Assembly (NCBI GenBank): GCA_905233465.1
Contig: CAJOEI010000013.1
Coordinates: 1-37,500, forward strand
Reading direction: 5' to 3'
Length of the DNA: 37,500 bases
Source of the DNA: an uncultured Bacteroidaceae bacterium
GTDB lineage: Bacteria > Bacteroidota > Bacteroidia > Bacteroidales > Bacteroidaceae
A program made the position numbers and the translations under genes. Of this stretch, positions 25,265-33,631 are shown piece after piece. The stretch's first letter is position 1; every line of letters begins with the position of its first letter. Below the pieces are notes generated by a model that saw only the letters and a list, made by a program, of their open reading frames with translations, was not told the origin of the DNA and did not search any database.

Positions 25265-26062
25265 ATGAATCCTGAAATAGTCATATCGGTCGTCACCATC
25301 TGCTACAACAGCGCAGCCACTATCGAAGAAACCATACAGAGCGTGCTGGGCCAGGACTATCCGCCTAAGCTCATCGACTATGTCATCATCGACGGAGGCA
25401 GCACCGACGGCACGCTGGACATCATCTCGCGCTACCGCCAACAGCTGGGCTACTTCGTCAGCGAGCCCGACCGCGGCATCAGCGATGCCTTCAACAAGGG
25501 TGTGGCAGCAGCAAGCGGTGATGTCATCGTCATCATTAACAGCGACGATGTGTTGCTGCCAGGAGCCATGCGTGCCGTGGCCGAAGCCTATGACCCAGAC
25601 ACTGACATATACCGCTGCAACGTCATCATACGCAATAAGGAAACCGGCTTCGTGGGACGCGACACGCCATCCATGCGGTTCCCGCTGATGCCCTTCTTCG
25701 TCAATGTCGACCATCAGGGCACCTTCGTCACCAAGGCATGCTACGAACGATTCGGCAACTACGACATTAATTTCCGCTACATGATGGATCACGACTTCCT
25801 GGCCCGCTGCTATCAGGGCGGTGCACGCTTCAAGCGCGTGGACTACGATGTTGCTGAGTTCCGTCTTGGCGGTGTGAGTGTGGCTTCCATCCACGACAAA
25901 AAATACGACATCCGCCATATCGTAATCAACCAAGGGGGCAGCACGCTGCAGGCCAATCTATGCTATGCGTGGTTCTGGAGCTTTGATGCAGTCAAACGAG
26001 TGTTCATTCGCTGTTTCGGCCTTGATGCCCTGAAGCGAATTCACTATGCCAAACCAAAGTAA
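25265..26062 (+). CDS. GT2-family glycosyltransferase
   Basis: The 265-aa GT-A enzyme has the classical start VISVVTICYNSAATIEETI, then IIDGGSTDGTLDII, SEPDRGISDAFNKGV and the DxD-like INSDDVLLPGAM. It is cytoplasmic with no membrane segment and is similar to WcaA/colanic-acid-type transferases. I chose ATG 25265 over an in-frame TTG at 25256 because MNPEIVISVV is the usual beginning. It is the last glycosyltransferase of the run, so the repeat unit is likely to have four sugars, counting the initiating transferase (inference). Confidence 0.9.
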   Translation: MNPEIVISVVTICYNSAATIEETIQSVLGQDYPPKLIDYVIIDGGSTDGTLDIISRYRQQLGYFVSEPDRGISDAFNKGVAAASGDVIVIINSDDVLLPGAMRAVAEAYDPDTDIYRCNVIIRNKETGFVGRDTPSMRFPLMPFFVNVDHQGTFVTKACYERFGNYDINFRYMMDHDFLARCYQGGARFKRVDYDVAEFRLGGVSVASIHDKKYDIRHIVINQGGSTLQANLCYAWFWSFDAVKRVFIRCFGLDALKRIHYAKPK

Positions 26063-26097
26063 ATGCACTTTTTGTTGCGTGAATCTCAGCTTTTGAC

Positions 26098-26105
26098 TAC
26101 CTTTG
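26098..26105 (+). promoter_or_regulatory. -7 promoter element of the radical SAM gene
   Basis: TACCTTTG at 26098-26105 matches TAnnTTTG exactly. A TTTG at 26071-26074 lies 23 bases upstream, slightly more than the usual 19-21. The 71-base gap before the radical SAM gene therefore seems to hold its own promoter, so that gene and the GH27 gene may be expressed apart from the exopolysaccharide operon. Confidence 0.6.
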
Positions 26106-26133
26106 CACGCCAAATTCAGAAGCATACCCAAAA

Positions 26134-27606
26134 ATGAATATATATTTCGTCAACCCTCCCTTCAAGGCCGAGTTCGGTAAGTTCTCTCGCGAGTCGCGCA
26201 GCCCGGCCATCACCAAGAGCGGAGCCGTGTACTATCCGCTGTGGCTCATTTATGCCGCAGCCTACGCCGAGAAGAAGGGACACCATGTCGATTTTATCGA
26301 TGCTCCGGTGAAGCGGTTGAACGAACAAGCCACGTTGGACATCATCACCGAGAAGCCTTTGGGCCAAGGGCCGTTGCTCTTTGTGATAGACACCAGCACG
26401 CCATCTATCAAGAGCGATGTTGCTTTCGGTGCACGGCTGAAGGAGCTCTATCCGCATGCCTTTGTGCTGCTTGTGGGAACACATCCGTCGGCCTGTGCCG
26501 AGGAGACACTCTCCTACAATGCCGCCATCGACGGCGTGGCCATCGGCGAGTTTGATGAGATTGTGCTTCAGCTGGCCAATGCTCTGGATGCCGGCACCCC
26601 AGTGGACAAGGTGCCGGGGCTGTGCCTGCGCCGCGGCGAGGACTTTGTGCGCACGGGCACGATGCCATTCATGTCCAACCTCGACGAGCTACCTTTTGCT
26701 GCCGAATTCATCTACAAGCGGCTTGATGTACACGATTATTTCTTTGCGGCAGCCACTTTCCCGTCCATACAAATCTTCACTGGCCGCGGCTGCCCATGCC
26801 ACTGCAACTTCTGCGTCTATCCCCAGACCATGCATGGCCATCGCTTCCGTGCACGCTCGGCACAGAGCGTAGTGGCCGAGTTCCAGTACATTGCCGACCA
26901 TTTTCCCGACGTGAAGGAAGTGGTCATTGAGGACGACACCTTCACTGTGAACAAACAGCAGTTGCTGACGTTCTGCAACCTTCTGCGCGAGCACAATCTG
27001 CAACGCCGCCTGCGGTGGCTGTGCAACGCCCGCGTGAATCTCGACCTGGAAACCATGCATGCGATGAAAGCTGCCGGATGCCGCCTCATCATCCCAGGCA
27101 TCGAAAGCGGCTCACAACAGATACTCGATAACATAAAGAAAGGTACACGCGTGGAACAGTTCCAGAAGTATGTCGACAATGCCCGCCGCGCAGGACTACT
27201 CATCCACGCCTGCTACATGGTGGGCAATGAGGGCGAGACACGCGAAACTATGCAGCAGACGCTGGAGCTGGCCTTGCGCCTCAACACCGATACGGCACAG
27301 TTCTTCCCACTTATACCCTACCCCGGCACAGAGGCTTTTGAATGGGCACGCCGCAACGGCTACATCGAGCTGGACTACGACAAGTATTGCCGCGAGGACG
27401 GCACGCACAACACCGTGCTCTCCATGCCCCACCTCTCGGCCGAGGAGATGGTGGCTTTCTGCGACATGGCACGGCGCAAGTATTATTTGCGCCCCTCCTA
27501 TATGCTCCACCGCCTGTGGATGGGCCTCAAGGATCCTTCCGACCTCAAGCGCTCACTCAAGGCCTTCGGCCGCCTACGCCACTACCTTTTCGGGCGTAAA
27601 CGCTGA
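26134..27606 (+). CDS. B12-binding-type radical SAM protein
   Basis: The 490-aa protein has a Rossmann-like N-terminal domain of the cobalamin-binding type (about 1-170; FVNPPF, YYPLWLIYAAAYAEKKGHHV, VGTHPSAC). A radical SAM barrel follows with the iron-sulphur cluster motif CxxxCxxC at C220, C224 and C227, the glycine-rich IPGIESGSQQILDNIKKGT, and a C-terminal helical tail. Members of this class (BchE/methyltransferase-like) do difficult methylations, cyclisations or rearrangements, often on lipids or sugars. I cannot name the substrate. The DxHxxG cobalamin motif is absent, as in many BchE-like members. The position between glycosyltransferases and GH27 suggests a cell-envelope or glycan role, which is inference. 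Confidence 0.88.
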   Translation: MNIYFVNPPFKAEFGKFSRESRSPAITKSGAVYYPLWLIYAAAYAEKKGHHVDFIDAPVKRLNEQATLDIITEKPLGQGPLLFVIDTSTPSIKSDVAFGARLKELYPHAFVLLVGTHPSACAEETLSYNAAIDGVAIGEFDEIVLQLANALDAGTPVDKVPGLCLRRGEDFVRTGTMPFMSNLDELPFAAEFIYKRLDVHDYFFAAATFPSIQIFTGRGCPCHCNFCVYPQTMHGHRFRARSAQSVVAEFQYIADHFPDVKEVVIEDDTFTVNKQQLLTFCNLLREHNLQRRLRWLCNARVNLDLETMHAMKAAGCRLIIPGIESGSQQILDNIKKGTRVEQFQKYVDNARRAGLLIHACYMVGNEGETRETMQQTLELALRLNTDTAQFFPLIPYPGTEAFEWARRNGYIELDYDKYCREDGTHNTVLSMPHLSAEEMVAFCDMARRKYYLRPSYMLHRLWMGLKDPSDLKRSLKAFGRLRHYLFGRKR

Positions 27607-27633
27607 ACGACTCTCATCATAATCAATATAGTG

Positions 27634-29412
27634 ATGGCAAACAAGCACATTTTATTGCTTATAGCATCGTTCCTGCTCACCATTCTTCCACTGGAAGCAC
27701 AAGAGGGGCCGACAATGGGATGGAGTTCATGGAACACCTACCTCGTGAACATCAATGAAGGTCTGATTAAGAGTCAGGCCGATGCTATGGTCAGCAAGGG
27801 CCTGAAGAAAGTTGGATTTGACCACATCAACATCGACGACGGCTTCTTTGGCGGGCGTAACGAAGAGACGGGTGAGCTGCTCATAAATCCAAAGCGTTTT
27901 CCCCACGGCCTCAAGCCCGTGGCAGACTATATCCACTCCAAGGGCCTTAAGGCTGGCATCTATAGCGACGCAGGTGCCAATACCTGTGGCAATTACCACA
28001 ACGGCGACACGCTGAGCGTCAATGTCGGCCTCTACAACTACGACCAGCACGACATTAACTTCTATTTCAAGGAGTGCGGCTTCGACTTCATCAAGGTGGA
28101 CTTCTGCGGCGGTGATCCTATACACAACACCGACCACGTGTCACTCGATCCACAAGAGCGATACACAGCCATCAGTCAGGCCATAGAAGCAACCGGTCGC
28201 AGCGACGTGCGTCTCAATGTGTGTCGCTGGGCATATCCGGGAACATGGGTCAGCGATGTGGCCTTCTCATGGCGTACAACAGGTGACATCAACGACTCAT
28301 GGGAGTCAATTAGGAACATCATTTCTGAAAACCTCTACATGTCAGCTTATTGCCACGACGGGCACTACAACGACATGGATATGCTGGAGGTGGGCCGCTC
28401 CCTGACTCTCGAAGAAGACAAGACACACTATGGCATGTGGTGCATCATGGCCTCACCGCTACTCATCGGCTGCGACCTTACAAACATCAAAAGCACCACG
28501 CTCACCCTGTTGAAGAACAAGGAACTCATAGCCCTCAACCAAGACCCGCTTCATCTGCAGGCATATGTGGCCGGCCTCGAGAACGGCTGCTACATCCTGG
28601 TGAAGGACATCGAGGAGCTGGGTACCACACGTCGCGCGCTGGCCATCTACAACCCTAACGACGAGGCTAAGACCGTGTGCCTGCGCTTTGCCGACATCGA
28701 CCTTGCGGGAGCTGTGCTGCTGCATGATGTCTTCACGAAGCGCGATGTAGGCACTTTTGATGAACAATATGAGGTCAGCGTGCCTGCACACGGCACACGT
28801 ATTTATGTGGCCGAGGCCGAAGTTCGTCTGGAGCGCTCTCGCTACGAGGCTGAGACGGGCTACATCAGCGCCTATCAGGAGACAAAGAACCATCAGGTGG
28901 AGAAGACAGGCATCTATGAGTATGCCGACTATTGCTCGGCAGGCCTCAAGGCCGGTTGGCTGGGCTATAGCGAACAGAACGCCCTGCAATGGAACGATGT
29001 CTACTCCGCCCGCGGTGGCGAATACACGCTGACCATTGCCTATGTCTCTGGCGAGCGGCGTGGCATCACGGTAAATGTCAATGGCGATCGCGTGAAGACC
29101 ATCAATGTCAGTTCGGGCGGATGGCAACAAGTAGCCACCTCGAAAATGACCATTACATTGCAGCCTGGCCGCAACACCATACGCCTCTCCAACGCCAGCG
29201 GCTGGATGCCAGACATCGACTATATCCAACTCACGGCAAAGAATCCCTACGACGGCATTCGTGAGGTTGAGAAGGGAGAGGCCAACAACAAGAAACAGAA
29301 CGGGACAATCTATGACCTCAGCGGACGCCCCATACGCCACTCTGCCGTGGACATCATGCATGCTCCCGGCAAGGGTATATACATCGTTGGGGGAAAGAAG
29401 GTGACTTTCTAA
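27634..29412 (+). CDS. Secreted GH27 alpha-galactosidase with carbohydrate-binding module
   Basis: The 592-aa protein has a signal peptide (to about residue 22, PLEAQ) and a GH27 barrel (about 25-310; MGWSSWN, NIDDGF). The nucleophile is D156 in FIKVDFCGG and the acid/base is D247 in YNDMDML. A small beta domain (about 310-395) is followed by a CBM35/CBM6-like module (about 400-525; YEAETGYIS, LQWNDVYSARGGEYTLTIAY, NTIRLSNASGWMPDIDYIQL). The C-terminal tail reads YDLSGR...GIYIVGGKKV. It should release terminal alpha-galactose from plant or other glycans outside the cytoplasm. GTG 27631 directly precedes ATG 27634; the ATG is chosen. It starts 27 bases after the radical SAM gene. Confidence 0.93.
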   Translation: MANKHILLLIASFLLTILPLEAQEGPTMGWSSWNTYLVNINEGLIKSQADAMVSKGLKKVGFDHINIDDGFFGGRNEETGELLINPKRFPHGLKPVADYIHSKGLKAGIYSDAGANTCGNYHNGDTLSVNVGLYNYDQHDINFYFKECGFDFIKVDFCGGDPIHNTDHVSLDPQERYTAISQAIEATGRSDVRLNVCRWAYPGTWVSDVAFSWRTTGDINDSWESIRNIISENLYMSAYCHDGHYNDMDMLEVGRSLTLEEDKTHYGMWCIMASPLLIGCDLTNIKSTTLTLLKNKELIALNQDPLHLQAYVAGLENGCYILVKDIEELGTTRRALAIYNPNDEAKTVCLRFADIDLAGAVLLHDVFTKRDVGTFDEQYEVSVPAHGTRIYVAEAEVRLERSRYEAETGYISAYQETKNHQVEKTGIYEYADYCSAGLKAGWLGYSEQNALQWNDVYSARGGEYTLTIAYVSGERRGITVNVNGDRVKTINVSSGGWQQVATSKMTITLQPGRNTIRLSNASGWMPDIDYIQLTAKNPYDGIREVEKGEANNKKQNGTIYDLSGRPIRHSAVDIMHAPGKGIYIVGGKKVTF

Positions 29413-29436
29413 GAAGGTAATAAAAGTAACAACGCC

Positions 29437-29973
29437 CTACTTCACCATCCACACATTAAGGATGACACCATTGCTGCCATCCTTGCCCTCGGGCGTGGCG
29501 GAGAACGGCGTGGAGAAGTCCGGTGCACACACGAAGATGGCATTATTCAGCCATGCGTATGGCCCCTTGGCATCGGTCTCGAAATGCGGTGCCGTGCGGA
29601 AGTAGCTGCCACCATCACTTATCAAGCCACGGTTGCGGACATGAATATGTGTGCCGTCGTCGGTGCGGATGTCGTATATGGCTTCCAGCTCGGTGCGCTG
29701 CATGTCTTGCCGCACAAGTTGATAGTCGGCTCCGCCACTGACGACACTGCCTCGCAGACGCGGTCCCTCAAACGCGCCGCCCGTGATGGGTATGACCACG
29801 CGCCGCCCATGTGCAGTCTCGCCAACACTGTAGGCCTGGCCGATGGTCACGCGCAACTGCATCACAAACTCCAGTTGCGGCACCACTTGTGGCTGGATGG
29901 TTTGTGCCGAGATGCATAGGGGCATCAGCATAGTAGCTGCAAGAAAAGCAAGCACACGTCCAATGTGTTTCAT
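29437..29973 (-). CDS. Exported DUF3237 protein
   Basis: The 178-aa protein has a signal peptide (about 1-23, ending CISAQ) and a single DUF3237 beta-barrel domain. Its family blocks are VPQLEFVMQLRVTIGQAYSV, HGRRVVIPITGGAFEGPRLR, TELEAIYDIRTDDGTHIHVR and YFRTAPHFETDAKGPYAWLNN. The function of this family is not established. Most members are cytoplasmic and lack a leader, so the signal peptide is noteworthy. It is convergent with GH27 (24-base gap) and divergent from the esterase gene, with which it shares a short regulatory region. Confidence 0.85.
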   Translation of the reverse strand: MKHIGRVLAFLAATMLMPLCISAQTIQPQVVPQLEFVMQLRVTIGQAYSVGETAHGRRVVIPITGGAFEGPRLRGSVVSGGADYQLVRQDMQRTELEAIYDIRTDDGTHIHVRNRGLISDGGSYFRTAPHFETDAKGPYAWLNNAIFVCAPDFSTPFSATPEGKDGSNGVILNVWMVK

Positions 29974-30008
29974 GATGTCTGTTGGGTTATGTGTTTATAG
30001 TTTCGGCA

Positions 30009-30016
30009 CAAAATTA
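30009..30016 (-). promoter_or_regulatory. -7 promoter element of the DUF3237 gene
   Basis: On the minus strand TAATTTTG (plus CAAAATTA, 30009-30016) fits TAnnTTTG. It lies about 35 bases before the ATG of the DUF3237 gene. No clear -33 TTTG is present at the ideal spacing. Confidence 0.5.
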
Positions 30017-30059
30017 TGAAAAGTTTTGGACAACATGTCAATGGGAAACAAAAAATATG

Positions 30060-30067
30060 TACCTTTG
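30060..30067 (+). promoter_or_regulatory. -7 promoter element of the esterase gene
   Basis: TACCTTTG at 30060-30067 matches TAnnTTTG exactly and lies 39 bases before the ATG at 30107. This argues against the in-frame upstream ATG at 30026, which is before the promoter. The divergent DUF3237 promoter lies about 45 bases to the left. Confidence 0.6.
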
Positions 30068-30106
30068 CGCCAAATTGTTCATTGTAAAATATCAAACAAT
30101 AAGTTT

Positions 30107-30931
30107 ATGAAACGTATATTAGCATGTGCCGTGGCCACCATGATGGGCACCACGATGATAGCCCAGTACCAAAATCCCACTATCGACTTGTGGCCTGCCG
30201 ACGTGCCCGGCCAGACGGAGGCCAAGGCAGCTCCCGTCACGCGCGCCGGACGCGATGCCGCTTATATAGACAAGGTGACGAACCCCACGCTGGAAGTCTA
30301 TGAACCTACGGCGACGGCCAACGGACGCGCCGTCATCGTCTGTCCGGGAGGCGCTTACTCAGTCCTGGCCTACGACAAAGAGGGTCAGGAGATAGCACGC
30401 TGGCTGGCAGGTCAGGGCTACACGGCCTATGTGCTGGCATATCGTGTGCCCAATAACCGGCCCGGAGCCTTGCAGGATGCACAACGCGCCGTGCGACTGG
30501 TGCGTGCCAAGGGTTTTGATAAGGTGGGCATCATGGGCTTCTCGGCCGGAGCCAGCCTGTCGTGCCGCACGGCCACACGCTGGCACGCCCCCGCCTACAA
30601 GCCTCAGGACGAGGCCGACCGCCTCTCATGCCGTCCGGACTTCGCCCTGCTTATCTATCCCGCTTACCTCGATGAGGGCGAGGGTGGAACGCTGACGCCC
30701 GAACTGTCGGTGTCACGTGAGACACCTGCTCTCTTTGTCTTCGGCACAGAAGATGATGTCCGCTACAGCGGTCCCTCATGCATCACCATCACCGATGCCA
30801 TGCGTCGAGTGAATGCGCCTGTGGAGCTGCACTATCTCACACGTGGCGGCCACGGCTATGGCATGCGCAGCGGCGTGGGCCTTATCTGGCCACGACTGGC
30901 CGAAACATGGCTACAAGGAATCGATAAATGA
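30107..30931 (+). CDS. Secreted alpha/beta-hydrolase, probable carbohydrate esterase
   Basis: The 274-aa enzyme has a signal peptide (to about residue 20, TTMIAQ). The alpha/beta-hydrolase core has oxyanion segment CPGGAY, nucleophile elbow GFSAG (S146), acid region FGTEDDVRY (D216/D217) and catalytic His in GGHGYGM (H249). The order and the opening LWPADVPGQ match acetyl-xylan-esterase-like enzymes (BD-FAE/AxeA type) common in gut Bacteroidota. It probably removes acetyl or similar groups from plant polysaccharides; the exact ester is unknown. The start at 30107 is set by the signal peptide and the promoter at 30060. Confidence 0.88.
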   Translation: MKRILACAVATMMGTTMIAQYQNPTIDLWPADVPGQTEAKAAPVTRAGRDAAYIDKVTNPTLEVYEPTATANGRAVIVCPGGAYSVLAYDKEGQEIARWLAGQGYTAYVLAYRVPNNRPGALQDAQRAVRLVRAKGFDKVGIMGFSAGASLSCRTATRWHAPAYKPQDEADRLSCRPDFALLIYPAYLDEGEGGTLTPELSVSRETPALFVFGTEDDVRYSGPSCITITDAMRRVNAPVELHYLTRGGHGYGMRSGVGLIWPRLAETWLQGIDK

Positions 30932-30945
30932 TGGCGCCCCAAATT

Positions 30946-31005
30946 GTAAAATTAAAGCAATCTTCCAATCCCTTTAAACTTTAAACTCTAAACTTTAAAC
31001 TACTA
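30946..31005. repeat. AT-rich heptad repeats (CTTTAAA) before the TRIC gene
   Basis: CTTTAAA/ACTTTAA units recur about four times at 30971-31000, after a less regular stretch with AAATTGTAAAATTAAAG. The repeat ends directly before the GTG start at 31006. Most of the 74-base gap after the esterase gene is made of it. Confidence 0.55.
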
Positions 31006-31665
31006 GTGAGTTATATCTATTCCATTTTTCAGGAGATGGGCGAGGCGCTACGCATCCCTGCCTCGTTTGTAGTGTTGGAGTGCATCGGTACCCTTGCCGG
31101 TGCCGTGTCGGGTTGCCGTCTGTCGGCAGCCAAGCAGTTTGACCTTTTCGGCGCACTCATCGTGGGTACAGCCACGGCCGTTGGTGGCGGTACCATCCGC
31201 GACCTCATTCTGGGGCTGACGCCATTCTGGATGACCAACCCCATATACCTGTGCTGCTGTTTGTTCGGCCTGGTGTGGGTTATCGTCTTCCGCCGTTATT
31301 TGGTGAAACAGAACAACATGTGGTTCATCTACGACTGCATCGGCCTGGCACTGTTCAACGCTATTGGCATAGAGAAGACTCTGGGTCTGGGCCTGCCCTA
31401 CTGGGCAGCGATATGCATGGGCTGTGTGACCGGTGCAGGCGGCGGCGTGCTGCGCGACGTGCTGATGAACGAGGTGCCCCTCATCTTCCGCAAAGAGATC
31501 TATGCTCTGGCCTGCATCGCTGGCGGCGTGGTCTATGTTTTCTGCCACAGCGCCGGTTGGCGCATCGAGGCATGCGCCCTCATCTCCAGCGTGGTAGTCA
31601 TTGTCATACGCATGCTGGCAGTGAAATACAAATGGGAGATGCCCAAGATGAAGGCCGAGGACTGA
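31006..31665 (+). CDS. TRIC/UPF0126-family membrane protein
   Basis: The 219-aa protein has about seven hydrophobic helices arranged as an internal duplication. Each half contains a glycine-rich motif: TATAVGGGTIRDLILG at about 64-79 and TGAGGGVLRDVLM at about 145-157. This is the signature of UPF0126 (YadS/YicG) proteins, bacterial members of the trimeric intracellular cation channel family. Ion selectivity and role here are unknown; glycine uptake is also reported for relatives. The start could be GTG 31006, which abuts the AT-rich repeat, or ATG 31036; both keep the first helix. The stop lies four bases from the end of the convergent gene. Confidence 0.88.
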   Translation: MSYIYSIFQEMGEALRIPASFVVLECIGTLAGAVSGCRLSAAKQFDLFGALIVGTATAVGGGTIRDLILGLTPFWMTNPIYLCCCLFGLVWVIVFRRYLVKQNNMWFIYDCIGLALFNAIGIEKTLGLGLPYWAAICMGCVTGAGGGVLRDVLMNEVPLIFRKEIYALACIAGGVVYVFCHSAGWRIEACALISSVVVIVIRMLAVKYKWEMPKMKAED

Positions 31666-31669
31666 GGAC

Positions 31670-33631
31670 TTACTTAGCCACTTTCCTGCCGCCCACGATG
31701 TAGATACCATGGCGTGTTGCGGCTCGACCGTCCACACGTCGTCCACTGAGGTCATACCACTTGTCGTCCTTGTCCTTGGTGCCTGCCGCGGTGCGCTCTG
31801 CAATGTCAGTCGTAATCTTCTGGAACAACGTTTCTATCTCGTCTGCTGTCAGGGCCATAGCATATAGACGGAAGTCATCGTATGTGCCTTGGAAGTCGAC
31901 GTTGTTGGAGGCCTCTGTGCCGCTCCACCACTGTGTGCGACCGATGTAGTTGCGGCTGTCTGTGGCTACTCGCGTGAGCTCGTATGGTTCACGATTGATT
32001 GATGTTGACGTTGCCACCAGTGTGCCGTTGACATATACCTTTGTGGTGTTGCTCTTGGCATCGTATGTCACGGCCACCAATGCCTGCAGCTGTGTCGTCA
32101 GCTGCTGCGAGGCCGTTGCCAGAGCTGTGGTGCCGCCATTGTACTTCAAGCCAGCAGCCAAGGTGTTGGCGCGCAGGAAGACGCTGTTGCCCGATGCAGA
32201 ACCGAAGTCGTAGAGACGGGGCTGCTTGGCCAACGATGTTGGCGTAGCGATGAGCACCACGGTGTAGGAGCGCAGTGAATCCAGCAGATGTGAGGGTGCC
32301 AACAGGTAGCTGTTGCTGCTGAAGCCTGTTGCGGTGTTCTGTGTCAGGTCGAGCAGGCCGCCCACCATGTTGCCCTTGGTGCCCATGAGCTGGGCATCGC
32401 GGCCGTGGGTGCTGTGGTCCTTGATATACGTCTTGCTACCACTGGTGTAGCTGTCACCGTCATCAAAGGCGTAGTGCAGCTGCAGCGTCGCCTTGGGCTG
32501 GCGGGCTTTCACTGTGACATCGAAGTTGCGCGACGTGCCACCCGACGTGGCAGTGAGCTGCACATCACGGTCGTAGCCGACAGGTGTTGCCAGGCCCGAA
32601 CCCGTGAGGACGTCAGCATTGGAGCTTGTCCAGATGATGGTGCTACCTCCAGGAGTGGTTGCCGGCAACAGGATATCAGCATATATCTCGCTGGGCACCA
32701 CGATGTCGTCGAGACCGCTATCCTGCACACGGACGCGCACCTCGGTGATGCTGTTCCAGTCGCTGGCACTGGTGCCGTTGCACACGATGCGCACATATCG
32801 AGCCTGAGTTGGCGTGATGCGATAGCGCTCCATTTCGTCGGTCAGTCCACTGCTCTGCTGATTGGTCAGGGCGTTGGCAAACGTCGTGCCGTTGACCGAG
32901 GTCTGTATGTCAAAGTATGCCACACGTGCCGTGCCCTGATAGAATGCTAAGTCGACAGCCTCCACTGTCTGCTGGCTACCAAAGTCGAGCTGCAGCCACT
33001 GTCCGTTGCCTTGCTGGCTCCATCGCGTGCTGAGGTTGTTGTCCACGGCATTGGATGCGGGGTTGCCGCTCTGTGCGCCAATGGCCGTCACGGTGACGCC
33101 ATCCGGCATGGCTGTAAGAGGCACTGTGAGCAACAGCGTGCGTTGCTGGTTCTGCGCCATGTCGCCACCATCAGCTGAGCGTATATTGCTGGCACTCAAC
33201 ACATATCGACCATAGTCCAGGGGTTTGCTGAGGGTTATGGTCACCTGTCTCTCGCCTGTGAGGGCAATGGATGTAGCATTGATGCTCTGTCCGTCCAGAC
33301 TGTAGTTGTAAGCACTGGTTGCATCAGATGCGTTGGGTGCAGTGTTGAAGCTAACGACAATCTCATTGGCCTCGCCCATCGCCACACCTGTCATGCGCAG
33401 CTTGGGCAGCTCGGCCTCGCCCGTGGCCAGCCGGCTCATCTCGGCCGCTGCCAGCAGATAGGCTCCCACGCCAAAGTCGTAGTAACTTGTTGCGCTGAGC
33501 GTCTGGTTGGGGTCGGCCTTCTCGCCGATAGGTTGTATGTATCCCACGGTGCCGTCGGGCTGCAGGGCCACGGTGGTGAGGTAGTTCCGCCATAGTCGGC
33601 CTCGCTGAGGATGCCGTTGTTGATGCCCCAT
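31670..33631 (-). CDS. C-terminal part of the frameshifted gene: GH105 end, discoidin, LamG, tail
   Basis: This frame is 653 aa from its first possible start, but authentic sequence begins at about residue 14 (WRNYLTTVALQ). It carries the last GH105 helices (GVGAYLLAAAEMSRLA), a beta domain (about 60-160) and an F5/8-type C domain (about 165-300; ASNAVDNNLSTRWSQQGNG, WLQLDFGSQQTVEAVDLAFY). An Ig-like strand set (about 305-380) and a LamG/concanavalin-like domain (about 385-600; LQLHYAFDDGDSY, VYVNGTLVATSTS) follow. The end is YDLSGRRV...GIYIVGGRKV. As a separate product it would lack a signal peptide, so it is probably not made in functional form. Confidence 0.75.
   Translation of the reverse strand: MGHQQRHPQRGRLWRNYLTTVALQPDGTVGYIQPIGEKADPNQTLSATSYYDFGVGAYLLAAAEMSRLATGEAELPKLRMTGVAMGEANEIVVSFNTAPNASDATSAYNYSLDGQSINATSIALTGERQVTITLSKPLDYGRYVLSASNIRSADGGDMAQNQQRTLLLTVPLTAMPDGVTVTAIGAQSGNPASNAVDNNLSTRWSQQGNGQWLQLDFGSQQTVEAVDLAFYQGTARVAYFDIQTSVNGTTFANALTNQQSSGLTDEMERYRITPTQARYVRIVCNGTSASDWNSITEVRVRVQDSGLDDIVVPSEIYADILLPATTPGGSTIIWTSSNADVLTGSGLATPVGYDRDVQLTATSGGTSRNFDVTVKARQPKATLQLHYAFDDGDSYTSGSKTYIKDHSTHGRDAQLMGTKGNMVGGLLDLTQNTATGFSSNSYLLAPSHLLDSLRSYTVVLIATPTSLAKQPRLYDFGSASGNSVFLRANTLAAGLKYNGGTTALATASQQLTTQLQALVAVTYDAKSNTTKVYVNGTLVATSTSINREPYELTRVATDSRNYIGRTQWWSGTEASNNVDFQGTYDDFRLYAMALTADEIETLFQKITTDIAERTAAGTKDKDDKWYDLSGRRVDGRAATRHGIYIVGGRKVAK

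Noticed and set aside
30026..30106. Upstream ATG extending the esterase by 27 residues
   Set aside because: It precedes the promoter at 30060 and would bury the signal peptide; ATG 30107 begins a standard leader.
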